Source: Alphaproteobacteria bacterium
GTDB lineage: Bacteria > Pseudomonadota > Alphaproteobacteria > Caulobacterales > Maricaulaceae
Reading direction: 5' to 3'
DNA: 64,000 nucleotides
Assembly (NCBI GenBank): GCA_024742735.1
Contig: JANSXV010000001.1
Coordinates: 496,001-560,000 of the forward strand
A program made the position numbers and the translations under genes. The stretch's first letter is position 1. Each line of letters begins with the position of its first letter. Shown piece after piece: positions 37,689 to 45,781 of this stretch. Below the pieces are notes generated by a model. The model was given only the letters and a program-made list of their open reading frames with translations, ran no database searches and was not told the DNA's origin.

Positions 37689-39155
37689 TTGCCCCGTATA
37701 CTCCTCATCGTGCTCGTCGCCGCCTTCGGAGCCGCTGGCGTCTGGTGGTTCGGATTTCGTGATTCGTCGCCAGCTGGCGCCGGCGAGCTTGAAATCGAAA
37801 CTGCGGAGATCGTCGAACGCGACATTGAGCGGGTCGTAGCCTCATCGGGGCGTATCGCCCCTCTGATCACAGTAGAGGTGGGATCCCAGCTATCCGGCCA
37901 GATTCTCGAGCTTGCCGCCGACTTCAACGACGCGGTCTCCGCCGGCGATATCCTCGCCCGAATCGATCCGCAGACTTTTGAGACCCGCGTGCGCGAGGCC
38001 GAGGCCGCCCTGGAAGTCGCGCGTGCCCAGGTTTCCGTCGCACAGGCGAATGTCCAGCGCGCGCGGGCCGAACTCGCCGCCGCCGGCCGCGCCTTCGAGC
38101 GCGCTGAATCCTTGCGCGAGCGGGGCACCTTCTCAGAGGCCCAGTACGACACCGCGCAGACCGCATACGAGAATGCGCGCGCGGGCGTCGCAGTCGCCAA
38201 CGCCAATCTGCGCAACGCCCAGGCTTCGCTTCAGCAGCGCGAGGCGGCGCTGAACAGCGCCAATGTGGATCTGGAACGCACCTTCATCCGGGCGCCCATA
38301 GACGGGGTTGTGATCGATCGCCAGATCGATGAGGGCCAGACCGTCGCCGCGTCCTTCAACGCCCCCGTCCTGTTTCTTATCGCCCAGGACCTCGCGCGTG
38401 TTCAGATCGAGGCACAGATCGACGAAGCCGATATCGGCCAGATTGATGAGGGGCAGGCCGTCACTTTCGATGTCGACGCCTTTCCCGATCAGGAGTTCTC
38501 AGGCGAGGTGGTTCAGGTCCGCCTCGCTGCGCTCGCCGAACAGAACGTGGTCACCTACACAGTCGTCATCGAAGCCGATAATCGCGGCGGCCGCCTGCTG
38601 CCGGGCATGACCGCCAACGTCACCATTGTCACCGGACAGGTGGAAGGGGCGCTCGCCGCGCCGAACGCCGCCCTGAGATTCGCGCCGCGAGGGGCGGCGG
38701 AGGCGCTGGTCGTCGAGGCCGAGCAATCCGGTGGCCGGCGCGGGGGGAACGGTCAGGGCTCCGAGATGATGGACCGTCTGGCCGAGCAGCTGGAGATGAC
38801 CGAAGAGCAGCGCGAAGACGTCCAGACCGCCATGCGAGAAGCCTTCGCCAACATGCGCCGGCAGATGCAGGCCGACGCAGGCGGGCCTCCCCCGGACTTC
38901 CAGGCCGTGATCCGGCGCACGCTGGCCGGGATCCTCACCGCCGAACAGATGGCCCGTTACGACGCGCTGGCCGCCGAGCGTGCGAACCAGCGCCAGGACG
39001 TGCGGCGCGGTCAGGTCTGGATCGAAACTGAGGAAGGCCGCCTGCAGGCCCGTCCGGTCGGCCTTGGGCTTACTGACGGACAGTACACCCAGATCCTTGG
39101 CCAGGGCCTGTCGGCCGGCGACCGGGTCGTCACCCGCGTGCGCGAGGCAGGCTGA
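37689..39155 (+). CDS. macA: MacA-type efflux periplasmic adaptor with LTxxQ helical insertion
   Basis: A 488-residue membrane-fusion protein with an N-terminal anchor helix (about 3-21), half-lipoyl (VGSQLSGQILEL), a long alpha-hairpin at about 95-195, the second half-lipoyl (RAPIDGVVIDRQIDEGQTV) and the beta-barrel (FDVDAFPDQEFSGEV). Between the barrel and the membrane-proximal domain, residues 346-440 form a Gly/Arg-rich linker and helices with MTEEQ and LTAEQ motifs, like Spy/CpxP proteins. The start is TTG at 37689 with AAGGA ten bases upstream. It works with the ABC genes that follow. Substrate unknown. Confidence 0.85.
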   Translation: MPRILLIVLVAAFGAAGVWWFGFRDSSPAGAGELEIETAEIVERDIERVVASSGRIAPLITVEVGSQLSGQILELAADFNDAVSAGDILARIDPQTFETRVREAEAALEVARAQVSVAQANVQRARAELAAAGRAFERAESLRERGTFSEAQYDTAQTAYENARAGVAVANANLRNAQASLQQREAALNSANVDLERTFIRAPIDGVVIDRQIDEGQTVAASFNAPVLFLIAQDLARVQIEAQIDEADIGQIDEGQAVTFDVDAFPDQEFSGEVVQVRLAALAEQNVVTYTVVIEADNRGGRLLPGMTANVTIVTGQVEGALAAPNAALRFAPRGAAEALVVEAEQSGGRRGGNGQGSEMMDRLAEQLEMTEEQREDVQTAMREAFANMRRQMQADAGGPPPDFQAVIRRTLAGILTAEQMARYDALAAERANQRQDVRRGQVWIETEEGRLQARPVGLGLTDGQYTQILGQGLSAGDRVVTRVREAG

Positions 39156-39158
39156 CCC

Positions 39159-39842
39159 ATGACCATGCCCCTGATTCGAGCGCGGGGCCTGACCCGGATC
39201 TACTCGCTCGGAGGCTCGGAGATTCGCGCCCTGAACGGGGTCGATGTCGATATCGCTGCGGGCGAGTACGTCGCCATCATGGGGGCGTCCGGCTCGGGCA
39301 AGTCGACTTTCATGAACATGGTCGGCGCCCTGGACCGGCCCAGCGGCGGCTCGCTTGTGGTCGACGGGGCCGAGCTGTCGAAACGCTCCCCCGATCAACT
39401 GGCGGCCTTCCGCAACAAGTCGGTCGGTTTCGTCTTCCAGCAGTTCAACCTGCTCGCCCGCACCAGCGCCCTCGATAACGTCGCCCTGCCCCTGATCTAT
39501 CGCGGGTGGAGCGCGGGCAAGCGGCGCACGCGGGCTGAAGCATGCCTTGAGATGGTCGGCCTGTCCGATCGCATGCAGAACCACCCCTCCCAACTCTCCG
39601 GCGGCCAGCAGCAGCGCGTCGCCATCGCCCGCGCTCTCGCAGGTGAGCCGTCCCTGCTGCTGGCTGACGAGCCAACGGGGGCGCTGGACAGCAAGACGTC
39701 GGACGACGTCATGGACATCTTCGATCAGCTCAACGCCCAGGGCATCACGGTCATTCTGGTTACCCACGAAGAGGATGTCGGCGCGCGCGCACGGCGGCGG
39801 ATCGTGTTCAGGGACGGAAACATCGTGGAGGATTCGCAATGA
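39159..39842 (+). CDS. MacB-type ABC transporter ATP-binding protein
   Basis: A 227-residue ATPase of the MacB/LolD group: Walker [11 protein letters not shown]-loop [11 protein letters not shown], signature [15 protein letters not shown], Walker [13 protein letters not shown], and H-loop VTHEED. Unlike E. coli MacB, ATPase and permease are separate genes here. It lies 3 bp after macA and overlaps the permease by 4 bp. It powers extrusion through the MacA-type adaptor and an outer-membrane channel not encoded nearby. Confidence 0.93.
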   Translation: MTMPLIRARGLTRIYSLGGSEIRALNGVDVDIAAGEYVAIMGASGSGKSTFMNMVGALDRPSGGSLVVDGAELSKRSPDQLAAFRNKSVGFVFQQFNLLARTSALDNVALPLIYRGWSAGKRRTRAEACLEMVGLSDRMQNHPSQLSGGQQQRVAIARALAGEPSLLLADEPTGALDSKTSDDVMDIFDQLNAQGITVILVTHEEDVGARARRRIVFRDGNIVEDSQ

Positions 39843-41092
39843 ATCTCGCCGCCGCCCTCGCCGTCGCGCTCACCGCCCTGAGGGTCAACGCGCTACGCAG
39901 CTTTCTGGCGATCCTCGGCGTGATCATCGGCGTCGCCGCCGTGATTGCGACCGTCTCGCTGGCCCAAGGGGCGGCTCAGGCGGTTGAGGACAGCATCGCC
40001 AGCCTTGGGGCGAACTCGCTCAACATCCGCGCCGGGTCTGACCAGCGAGGCGGAAGGCGCGGCGGTGCGGGCAGTGCGACCCCGTTCTCCTCCGACGATG
40101 TGGACGCCATGCGCCGGGACGTGCCGGTCATCGTCGCCGCCTCCGGGACGGTTCAGGGCAATACGCGTGCGGTCGTCGACGGGGTCAACTGGCCCACCCA
40201 GATCCTGGGCGCTCATCCTGACTATATCGAAGTGCGCGACTGGGAGATCGCCGAGGGCCGGCTGTTCACGGCGTCTGAGAATCAGCGCTCGGCCCGGGTC
40301 GCAATCCTTGGCCAGACCGTGATCGACGAGCTATTCCCCACCGGCGGCTGGCTCGGCGCGACGGTGCGCCTGAACAACCAGCCGTTCGAGATCATCGGCC
40401 GTCTCGCGCCGCGCGGTCAGGGCTCGTTTGGCCAGGATCAGGACGACATCATCCTCGCGCCCATATCCACGGTGCGCGACCGCGTGGTCGGGTTCGAGCG
40501 CCCCGGCGTGCGCGACCCGGTTCAGACCATCTGGGTCGAGATCGCGCCGGGCGAGGACATAGATGTCGCCATCGCCGAGATTGAGGACTATCTGCGGGTC
40601 CGGCGCGGCATCGAACCTGGCGCGGAGGATGATTTCTCCGTGCGCAATTTCGCCGAATTCATCCGCGCCTTCAACGAGACCGAGAACGTCCTCGGCCTGC
40701 TGCTGGCGGCCGCCGGGATCATCACGCTGCTCGTGGGCGGGATCGGCATCATGAATGTCATGCTGGTTTCAGTCACCGAGCGCACGCGCGAAATCGGGCT
40801 GCGCCTGGCCGTCGGCGCGCGGCGGGCCGACATCCGCAACCAGTTCCTGATCGAATCGGTGGTGCTGTGCTTCCTGGGCGGCGCCATAGGCCTGCTCGTG
40901 GGCGTCGGCGCGGCTCTGGGTCTGGAGAACTTCGGATCGGTGATCGGGGTGAGTGATTTCGAGGTTCAGGTGGACCTGACCATCGCCGGAGTGGCGATCA
41001 TCGCGTCTTCGGCGGTCGGCGTCGTGTTCGGCTTCTACCCTGCCCTGCGCGCCAGCCGGCTTGACCCGATCGAGGCCCTTCGCCACGAGTAG
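39839..41092 (+). CDS. macB: MacB-type ABC transporter permease
   Basis: A 417-residue permease. The MacB_PCD periplasmic domain (residues about 40-250) is framed by the first helix (FLAILGVIIGVAAVIATVSL) and three C-terminal helices of the FtsX/MacB permease domain: LLLAAAGIITLLVGGIGIMNVML, SVTERTREIGLRLAVGARR, and a last pair near the end. It transmits mechanical motion to the adaptor. Ends 8 bp before a two-way terminator. Confidence 0.93.
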   Translation: MNLAAALAVALTALRVNALRSFLAILGVIIGVAAVIATVSLAQGAAQAVEDSIASLGANSLNIRAGSDQRGGRRGGAGSATPFSSDDVDAMRRDVPVIVAASGTVQGNTRAVVDGVNWPTQILGAHPDYIEVRDWEIAEGRLFTASENQRSARVAILGQTVIDELFPTGGWLGATVRLNNQPFEIIGRLAPRGQGSFGQDQDDIILAPISTVRDRVVGFERPGVRDPVQTIWVEIAPGEDIDVAIAEIEDYLRVRRGIEPGAEDDFSVRNFAEFIRAFNETENVLGLLLAAAGIITLLVGGIGIMNVMLVSVTERTREIGLRLAVGARRADIRNQFLIESVVLCFLGGAIGLLVGVGAALGLENFGSVIGVSDFEVQVDLTIAGVAIIASSAVGVVFGFYPALRASRLDPIEALRHE

Positions 41093-41100
41093 GCGGAAAC

Positions 41101-41131
41101 AAAAAGGCCGCCCGGACGGGGCGGCCTTTTT
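41101..41131. terminator. Bidirectional Rho-independent terminator
   Basis: AAAAAGGCCGCCC (41101-41113), 5-base loop, GGGCGGCCTTTTT (41119-41131). The GC stem is flanked by A-runs on one side and T-runs on the other, so it can end macB transcripts on the plus strand and tRNA-Asp transcripts on the minus strand. Confidence 0.9.
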
Positions 41132-41141
41132 CGATCTGAAC

Positions 41142-41218
<77 letters not shown>

Positions 41219-41260
41219 CCAGATCAAGGCCTGACGGGCGTCGCCGCGTCAGGAGGCGCT

Positions 41261-41289
41261 TGTCTAAATGCGGGGCGCGGACCGGTCAA
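41261..41289 (-). promoter_or_regulatory. Promoter of tRNA-Asp
   Basis: Minus strand TTGACC (41289-41284), 17-base spacer, TAGACA (41266-41261), about 43 bases before the tRNA 5' end. A strong -35 with a partial -10 box. Confidence 0.5.
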
Positions 41290-41384
41290 GCGCCTTTGCG
41301 CGCCTGATGCAGCCCGCCGCGCACTGACATTCACCTGCTCAGATGTGACTTACGCGCCAGCCGGCGGGACGATAGGGTTTGCTC

Positions 41385-42680
41385 ATGATTTCCAGGCGGC
41401 TCTTTCGGCGTATCGCCCTCCTTCTTGCGCTGTCGCTGGCCATGCTGACCGGCTTCGCCAGCGCATGCACGCCCGTGCGCCACGTGCTGGTCACCGCCGA
41501 TCCGCTCGCCCTCGGTCCGCCGGCCCGGCCGGACCTGTTCGCGTCCCTGCCCGAGCCCCCTCAAGCGCGCCTTCAGGCGTGGCGCGAGCGGCGCCCAGAC
41601 CTGCTGGCGCAGCTTTCGACCCACATCTATGGCGCATCTCCACCTGATCCCGGGCCGGTGACGCTTTCGGCATGGTCCGAGGTCTCCGCCTCGACCGAGC
41701 CGGGCGACCGCTTCATCGCTGACGCCACCATACCGGTCGACGGCGCCGGACCGCTCACGCTGCAGCTTGCACTGGTCATGCCGGCGCCGGACCGGCCGGT
41801 GCGCGGCGTCCTCCTCGTTCCCAGCGAATGCGGGCTCCAGGCCGCGCTCCATGACCCGGCCATGCCCGCACCGGACGGCTTCACGCCGAGCTATTGCGAC
41901 GCGGACGGCTGGCTCGCCGATCTGATCGGACCCCTGTTCGGCGAATGGATTTCCGGACCGCCGGCGGCCCGGGTTCTGGACCATGGCTACGCCATCGCCG
42001 CCTGGCATGAGAGCGACATCGCACCGGATAGCGCCGCCCTCCACGACACCGCCCTCGGCGCCTTCGGGCTTGATCCCCGAGCCGAAGACCGGCCCGGCGT
42101 GATTTCCCTGTGGGCGTGGACGATCTCGCGCGTGATCGATGCGATCGAGGAAGACCCGCGCTTCGTCGATGCGCCCTTGATCGCCTATGGCCATTCAAGG
42201 CGGGGCAAGGCGGTTCTGCTGGCCGCCGCCCGTGACGAGCGCATCGCCGTCACCCTTTCCCACCAGTCCGGGACCGGGGGCGCAGCCCTGCAGAATGACC
42301 GCGTCGGCGAGCCCGTCGCCTCCATAGTGGAGACCTATCCGCACTGGTTCGCGCCCCGCTATGGCGACTATGCCGATGGCAGGGCCGAGCTTCCGATCGA
42401 TCAGCATGTCCTGCTGGCCCTAATCGCCCCGCGCGCGGTGCTGATCGGGGCGGCCTGGCGCGATGTCTGGGCTGACCCCGCCGGCGCTTTCCGGGCAGCG
42501 GAGGCGGCGAGCCCCGCCTGGGCGATCTTCAACAGGCCTGGCCTTATCCAGAACCGCATGGCGGAGTTCGATCCGTCAGGCGGCGTCGCCAGCCACATCC
42601 GGCCTGGAACCCACGGCGTCACAGACACCGACTGGGACGCTTTCCTGGCGTTCATGGATGCCCATACGGTCGCGCCGTAA
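41385..42680 (+). CDS. CE15-like (glucuronoyl esterase family) secreted alpha/beta hydrolase
   Basis: A 431-residue secreted hydrolase. The N-terminal signal peptide (RIALLLALSLAMLTGFASA) is followed by Cys, but the residue at -3 is not typical of a lipobox. The nucleophile motif is AYGHSRRGKAVLLAAARDER (Ser271), followed by LSHQSGTGGAAL and HWFAPRYGDY, then DQHVLLALIAPRAVLIG, and the catalytic His410 in THGVTDTDWDAF. This order is that of bacterial CE15 glucuronoyl esterases, which cleave lignin-glucuronoyl esters; the true substrate in this organism is not known. A TTG two codons upstream is a less likely start. Monocistronic. Confidence 0.8.
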   Translation: MISRRLFRRIALLLALSLAMLTGFASACTPVRHVLVTADPLALGPPARPDLFASLPEPPQARLQAWRERRPDLLAQLSTHIYGASPPDPGPVTLSAWSEVSASTEPGDRFIADATIPVDGAGPLTLQLALVMPAPDRPVRGVLLVPSECGLQAALHDPAMPAPDGFTPSYCDADGWLADLIGPLFGEWISGPPAARVLDHGYAIAAWHESDIAPDSAALHDTALGAFGLDPRAEDRPGVISLWAWTISRVIDAIEEDPRFVDAPLIAYGHSRRGKAVLLAAARDERIAVTLSHQSGTGGAALQNDRVGEPVASIVETYPHWFAPRYGDYADGRAELPIDQHVLLALIAPRAVLIGAAWRDVWADPAGAFRAAEAASPAWAIFNRPGLIQNRMAEFDPSGGVASHIRPGTHGVTDTDWDAFLAFMDAHTVAP

Positions 42681-42755
42681 GCCGGCGCCCCCCGGATCGA
42701 TTTCTTAGCCTGGCGGCGAACCGGTTCCTTGGCCCCTGCCGGGGCATTCTCACCT

Positions 42756-42780
42756 CGAAACAGTCCCCCGGACTGTTTCG
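42756..42780. repeat. REP-like extragenic palindrome downstream of tRNA-Val
   Basis: Perfect 11-bp arms CGAAACAGTCC (42756-42766) and GGACTGTTTCG (42770-42780) around CCC. It is followed by a second GC palindrome (GCCGG-CTTCG-CCGG, about 42781-42794). It has no T-run, so it may be an extragenic repeat that also ends pheA/tRNA-Val transcripts rather than a standard terminator. Confidence 0.5.
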
Positions 42781-42805
42781 GCCGGCTTCGCCGGACCGGC
42801 TCGAA

Positions 42806-42881
42806 TGGTGGGCGGTGACGGGGTCGAACCGCCGACCTACTGGGTGTAAACCAGTTGCTCTACCAGCTGAGCTAACCGCCC
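42806..42881 (-). tRNA. tRNA-Val (TAC)
   Basis: A 76-base cloverleaf on the minus strand with encoded CCA. Acceptor GGGCGGT pairs with ACCGCCC, anticodon stem ACTGG/CCAGT, loop TTTACAC giving anticodon TAC, T arm GGCGG-TTCGACC-CCGTC. The 5' end is only 11 bases downstream of the pheA stop codon with no room for a promoter, so it is either read through from pheA or transcribed from a promoter inside pheA. Confidence 0.97.
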
Positions 42882-42892
42882 TTCCCGTCCGT

Positions 42893-44056
42893 TTAAGCCT
42901 CTCGCGCCGCCGGCTTCAAGCGGTCTGAACCGTAGGAGCCGAGACGCCGGACGGATTTCGCCGTGCCTTCCAGATGCTTCAGCGCTCGGGCGATACCGTC
43001 GTCTTCCTCGTGGCCTTCAAGGTCGAGGAAGAAGAGCTGCTCCCACGGCGCACCGGGCACAGGACGGCTTTCAAGCTTGGTGAGGTTCACGCCCTCATTG
43101 CGGAAGCCGTCGAGCGCCGTCATCAGCGAGCCGGCCTCATCCGCCGTAACGAAGACCAGCGAGGTCTTGCACGGGAGAAGCGGGCTGGCCGGCGCCGGAT
43201 CCATGGCCAGCGCGACGAAGCGCGTTTCGTTGCCGACCAGGTCTGAAATGCTCGGCTCGATGATGTTCAGACCAAACAGACCGCCAGCTTCCGGACCGGC
43301 CACCGCGGCGGCCGTCGGGCCTTCGTCCAGCGCGCGCTCGAGCGCGCGCGTGGTCGAGGAAACCGGAACCTTGCGGATGTCGGATCGGCCGCCGAGCCAG
43401 TTCTGCGCCTGGCGCAGGGCCTGGGCGTGGCCGTAGATTGTGCGCACCGCGCCGATATCGGTCGCCTTGCCCAGCAGCGCGTGCTCGATGCGCTGATGGT
43501 GTTCCCCGGCGATCTTCAGCCGGGTTTCGCGCAGCAGGTCATAGACCTCCACGATGCCGCCGGTCGCTGTGTTCTCGATGGGCAGAAAGCCGTAATCGGC
43601 GGAGCCGGCCTCGACGGCCCGGAAGACCGAGGCGTAATCGCGCTCGATGACCGGAACGACCCCGGAATAGCGGCCGGAAAAGTGATTATGGGCGGCGAAG
43701 TGGGAGTAGCTGCCCGGCCCGCCCAGGTACGCCACGCGCGCCTCGGTCAGCATGCGGTCGCCAGCGCGGGCGTCCAGGCCGGCGCGCTGGCGCCGCAGGG
43801 AATCATCGATGATCAGCTGAAACAGGCCTTCCACGAACTTCGCGTCCAGACCCAGCGTTTCACCGGCCGCGATGGCGCGGTCGATGACGGCGCGTTCGCG
43901 TTCCACATCGCGCACGGGGCTGACTTCGCCGGCCTTCAGCGCGCCAAGCGCTTCGCCGAGGCGTCGGCGGTCTGCAAGCAGGCGAAGGATCTCCCGGTCC
44001 ACCGTATCGATGGAAGCGCGTAGCGCGGCGCGGTCATTGCGGTCTGTAGCGGTCAT
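42893..44056 (-). CDS. pheA: Chorismate mutase/prephenate dehydratase
   Basis: A 387-residue bifunctional P-protein for Phe synthesis: chorismate to prephenate to phenylpyruvate. Chorismate mutase (AroQ) domain at 1-95 (LRASIDTVDREILRLLADRR), prephenate dehydratase at about 105-290 (AYLGGPGSYSHFAA, LPIENTATGGIVE, and the catalytic TRF in VGNETRFVAL near 277), then an ACT domain whose ESRP motif binds Phe for feedback inhibition. An attenuator with a Phe-rich leader peptide lies directly upstream; tRNA-Val follows 11 bases after the stop. Confidence 0.96.
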   Translation of the reverse strand: MTATDRNDRAALRASIDTVDREILRLLADRRRLGEALGALKAGEVSPVRDVERERAVIDRAIAAGETLGLDAKFVEGLFQLIIDDSLRRQRAGLDARAGDRMLTEARVAYLGGPGSYSHFAAHNHFSGRYSGVVPVIERDYASVFRAVEAGSADYGFLPIENTATGGIVEVYDLLRETRLKIAGEHHQRIEHALLGKATDIGAVRTIYGHAQALRQAQNWLGGRSDIRKVPVSSTTRALERALDEGPTAAAVAGPEAGGLFGLNIIEPSISDLVGNETRFVALAMDPAPASPLLPCKTSLVFVTADEAGSLMTALDGFRNEGVNLTKLESRPVPGAPWEQLFFLDLEGHEEDDGIARALKHLEGTAKSVRRLGSYGSDRLKPAAREA

Positions 44057-44080
44057 GGGCCTGCCTTAAAACCATCCTCA

Positions 44081-44112
44081 AAAACGAAAACCCCCGCCGG
44101 TCAGGGCGGGGG
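44081..44112 (-). terminator. Intrinsic terminator of the pheA attenuator
   Basis: Minus-strand stem CCCCCGCC (44112-44105), 6-base loop, GGCGGGGG (44098-44091), then TTTTCGTTTT. It ends 25 bases before the pheA ATG. Confidence 0.85.
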
Positions 44113-44141
44113 CGGACTGAAACGCGCTGGCGCACGCCGGT

Positions 44142-44198
44142 TCAGCCGGACCCCCGCGGGCCGGTGAAATAGAAGCTGAACTGATAGCGCGTTTCCAT
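44142..44198 (-). CDS. pheL: Putative Phe-rich leader peptide (PheL-like), apparently leaderless
   Basis: ATG at 44198, stop TGA at 44144-44142, 18 residues: METRYQFSFYFTGPRGSG. Phe at 7, 9, 11 and Tyr at 5, 10. No ribosome-binding site precedes the ATG, but a promoter (TTGACC, 18 bases, CATGCT) places the start of transcription at or within a base or two of the ATG, so the message is probably leaderless, as described for trpL of Sinorhizobium. An in-frame ATG at 44210 falls inside the -10 box. Confidence 0.6.
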   Translation of the reverse strand: METRYQFSFYFTGPRGSG

Positions 44199-44205
44199 GC
44201 GCAGG

Positions 44206-44235
44206 AGCATGGCCGCATCGAACTTGTCCGGTCAA
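44206..44235 (-). promoter_or_regulatory. Promoter of pheL-pheA
   Basis: Minus strand TTGACC (44235-44230), 18-base spacer, CATGCT (44211-44206); predicted start 44199-44198, coinciding with the leader-peptide ATG. The -35 box is strong and the -10 box weak. Confidence 0.5.
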
Positions 44236-44302
44236 GCGCTGGATTGACGCGATGGCTGCGGCGCTGTCCGATATCGTTGCCAATCATCACGAAGGTCCGG
44301 CC

Positions 44303-44926
44303 ATGATCCGTTTCACCGCTCTCTCGCTGACCGCAACCCTGCTCGTCGCCTGCTCCGCCACCAGCGATGCGCCGGACGCACCGCCACGGGCGATCATCGA
44401 AACCAGCGCCGGGTCAATTACGGTGGAGCTGGCCGAAGACGCGGCCCCGATCACGGTCGCGAACTTCATCGCCCACGCTGAAGCCGGCCATTTCAATGGC
44501 GGGTCCTTCTACCGCTCGGTCCGCGACGACAATGAGCGTGAGGGTGTGGACCCCATGAACCTCATTCAGGGCGGCTATGGCTTTGACGGCCTGCCTGGGG
44601 CTGAAGGCATCGAACATGAGCCCACGACCGCGACCGGGCTTACCCACCGGCGCGGCGCGATCTCCATGGGCCGATTTGAGGTCGGCACGGCCGCCACCGA
44701 ATTCTTCATCATGGTCAATGACTATCCCGGCCTGGACGCCGGCCCCGGCACGCGCAATCCCGACGAGGCCGGCTACGCCGTCTTCGGTCAGGTGATCGAA
44801 GGCATGGACGTGGTCGAGGACATCTGGATGCGCGAGACGAGCCCGGAACCGGCGCCGGACGATTTCCAGTATCCCCAGTTCATGGTCGAGCCGGTGACCA
44901 TCGTGTCGGTGCGGATCGAGGATTAG
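44303..44926 (+). CDS. Cyclophilin-type peptidyl-prolyl isomerase, lipoprotein
   Basis: A 207-residue protein. Lipoprotein signal peptide ending LLVACS, then a cyclophilin domain: IIETSAGSITVELAEDAAPITVANF, FYRSV, LIQGGYGFDG, GAISMGR, EFFIMVND and YAVFGQVIEGMDVVE. It speeds up proline isomerisation of exported proteins, probably anchored to an envelope membrane. The ATG at 44303 is chosen because it starts a proper signal peptide; the in-frame start at 44252 does not. It is divergent from the pheL-pheA unit. Confidence 0.88.
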   Translation: MIRFTALSLTATLLVACSATSDAPDAPPRAIIETSAGSITVELAEDAAPITVANFIAHAEAGHFNGGSFYRSVRDDNEREGVDPMNLIQGGYGFDGLPGAEGIEHEPTTATGLTHRRGAISMGRFEVGTAATEFFIMVNDYPGLDAGPGTRNPDEAGYAVFGQVIEGMDVVEDIWMRETSPEPAPDDFQYPQFMVEPVTIVSVRIED

Positions 44927-45684
44927 AGCGCGCCAAAGACGTCCCGCGTCAGGCGCGGATCGAAATGCTGGCCGCCGTCCACACAGACGATCTGGCCGGA
45001 GACCGGCGCGGAATCCCTGAAGAAGCGCAAGGCCCGCACCAGATCATCCGTGGTCGGTCCTGCGCCCAGCGGATTGTCATGGTGCAGCCGCTCAAACTCC
45101 TCCTTGGAGTGATAGGGGCTCGGCAGCGTCAGACCTGGCGCAATGCCGCAGACTCGGACCCTGGGGGCGAGGTCACGGGCCAGCATCTCGGTCATGGCCT
45201 TCAGCCCCGCCTTGGACAGGGTGTAGGAGAAATAGTCCGCGTTGATGTTGAAAAGCTTGTAGTCCAGCAGGTTCACGATCAGCGATCCCTGCGGCGCCTG
45301 GGCGGCGAACGCCTTGGACAGAAGCGCCGGCGCCAACAGGTTGGCGCCCATGTGACGGTGGAAGCTGTCGGCCGTGATAGTGTCCGGGCGGTCGTCTTCA
45401 AAGATCGAGGCTGAGTTCACCAGCAGCGATATCGGGCCGAGGGTCTGCGCTGCGCGCCCGATCAACGCTTCAGCCGCCGCCGGGTCCGACAGGTCCGCGC
45501 CGACCGCGCAGGCTGCGCCGCCCGCGGTGATGATCTGCTCAACGAGCGCATCCGCCTCTTTTGAGGAGGTGTTGTAGTGCACAGCGCACGGGTGACCGTC
45601 TTCGGCCAACGCCTCGATGAAGGCCCGGCCCACGCGTTTGGCGCCGCCGGTCACCAGAACCGCTCCACGCTCCGATTCAGACAT
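44923..45684 (-). CDS. SDR oxidoreductase, pteridine-reductase (FolM/PTR1) type
   Basis: A 253-residue short-chain dehydrogenase. The cofactor motif is TGGAKRVG, the TGX3RXG form that marks pteridine reductases and FolM rather than the usual TGxxxGxG. The catalytic YTLSK is present, as is NSASIFEDD (the NNAS-like motif). Divergent from folB with 97 bases between. FolM-like enzymes reduce dihydromonapterin or dihydrofolate using NADPH. ATG 45684 is preferred over an in-frame start at 45705. It overlaps the cyclophilin gene tail to tail by 4 bp. Confidence 0.8.
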   Translation of the reverse strand: MSESERGAVLVTGGAKRVGRAFIEALAEDGHPCAVHYNTSSKEADALVEQIITAGGAACAVGADLSDPAAAEALIGRAAQTLGPISLLVNSASIFEDDRPDTITADSFHRHMGANLLAPALLSKAFAAQAPQGSLIVNLLDYKLFNINADYFSYTLSKAGLKAMTEMLARDLAPRVRVCGIAPGLTLPSPYHSKEEFERLHHDNPLGAGPTTDDLVRALRFFRDSAPVSGQIVCVDGGQHFDPRLTRDVFGAL

Positions 45685-45781
45685 AAGTCGCTCTCCTGTC
45701 TGCACCGGCGGCGCCGCGTGCGGTTCTCTAACGGCTCATTCCAGCTTATAGCTGCGCGTCGCTCCATATAGAGGCCCCGAC

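Larger units (their letters stand above)
44078..44198 (-). promoter_or_regulatory. Transcription attenuator of pheA (leader peptide plus alternative hairpins)
   Basis: On the minus strand an 18-codon ORF with Phe codons at 7, 9 and 11 is followed by three mutually pairing segments. GCGGGGG (44157-44151) can pair with CCCCCGC (44112-44106) to form an antiterminator. CCCCCGCC (44112-44105) can instead pair with GGCGGGGG (44098-44091) to form the terminator, followed by TTTTCGTTTT. Ribosome stalling at Phe codons would leave the first segment free; reaching the stop would cover or disturb it. This is the logic of enteric phe and trp attenuators. Confidence 0.65.
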
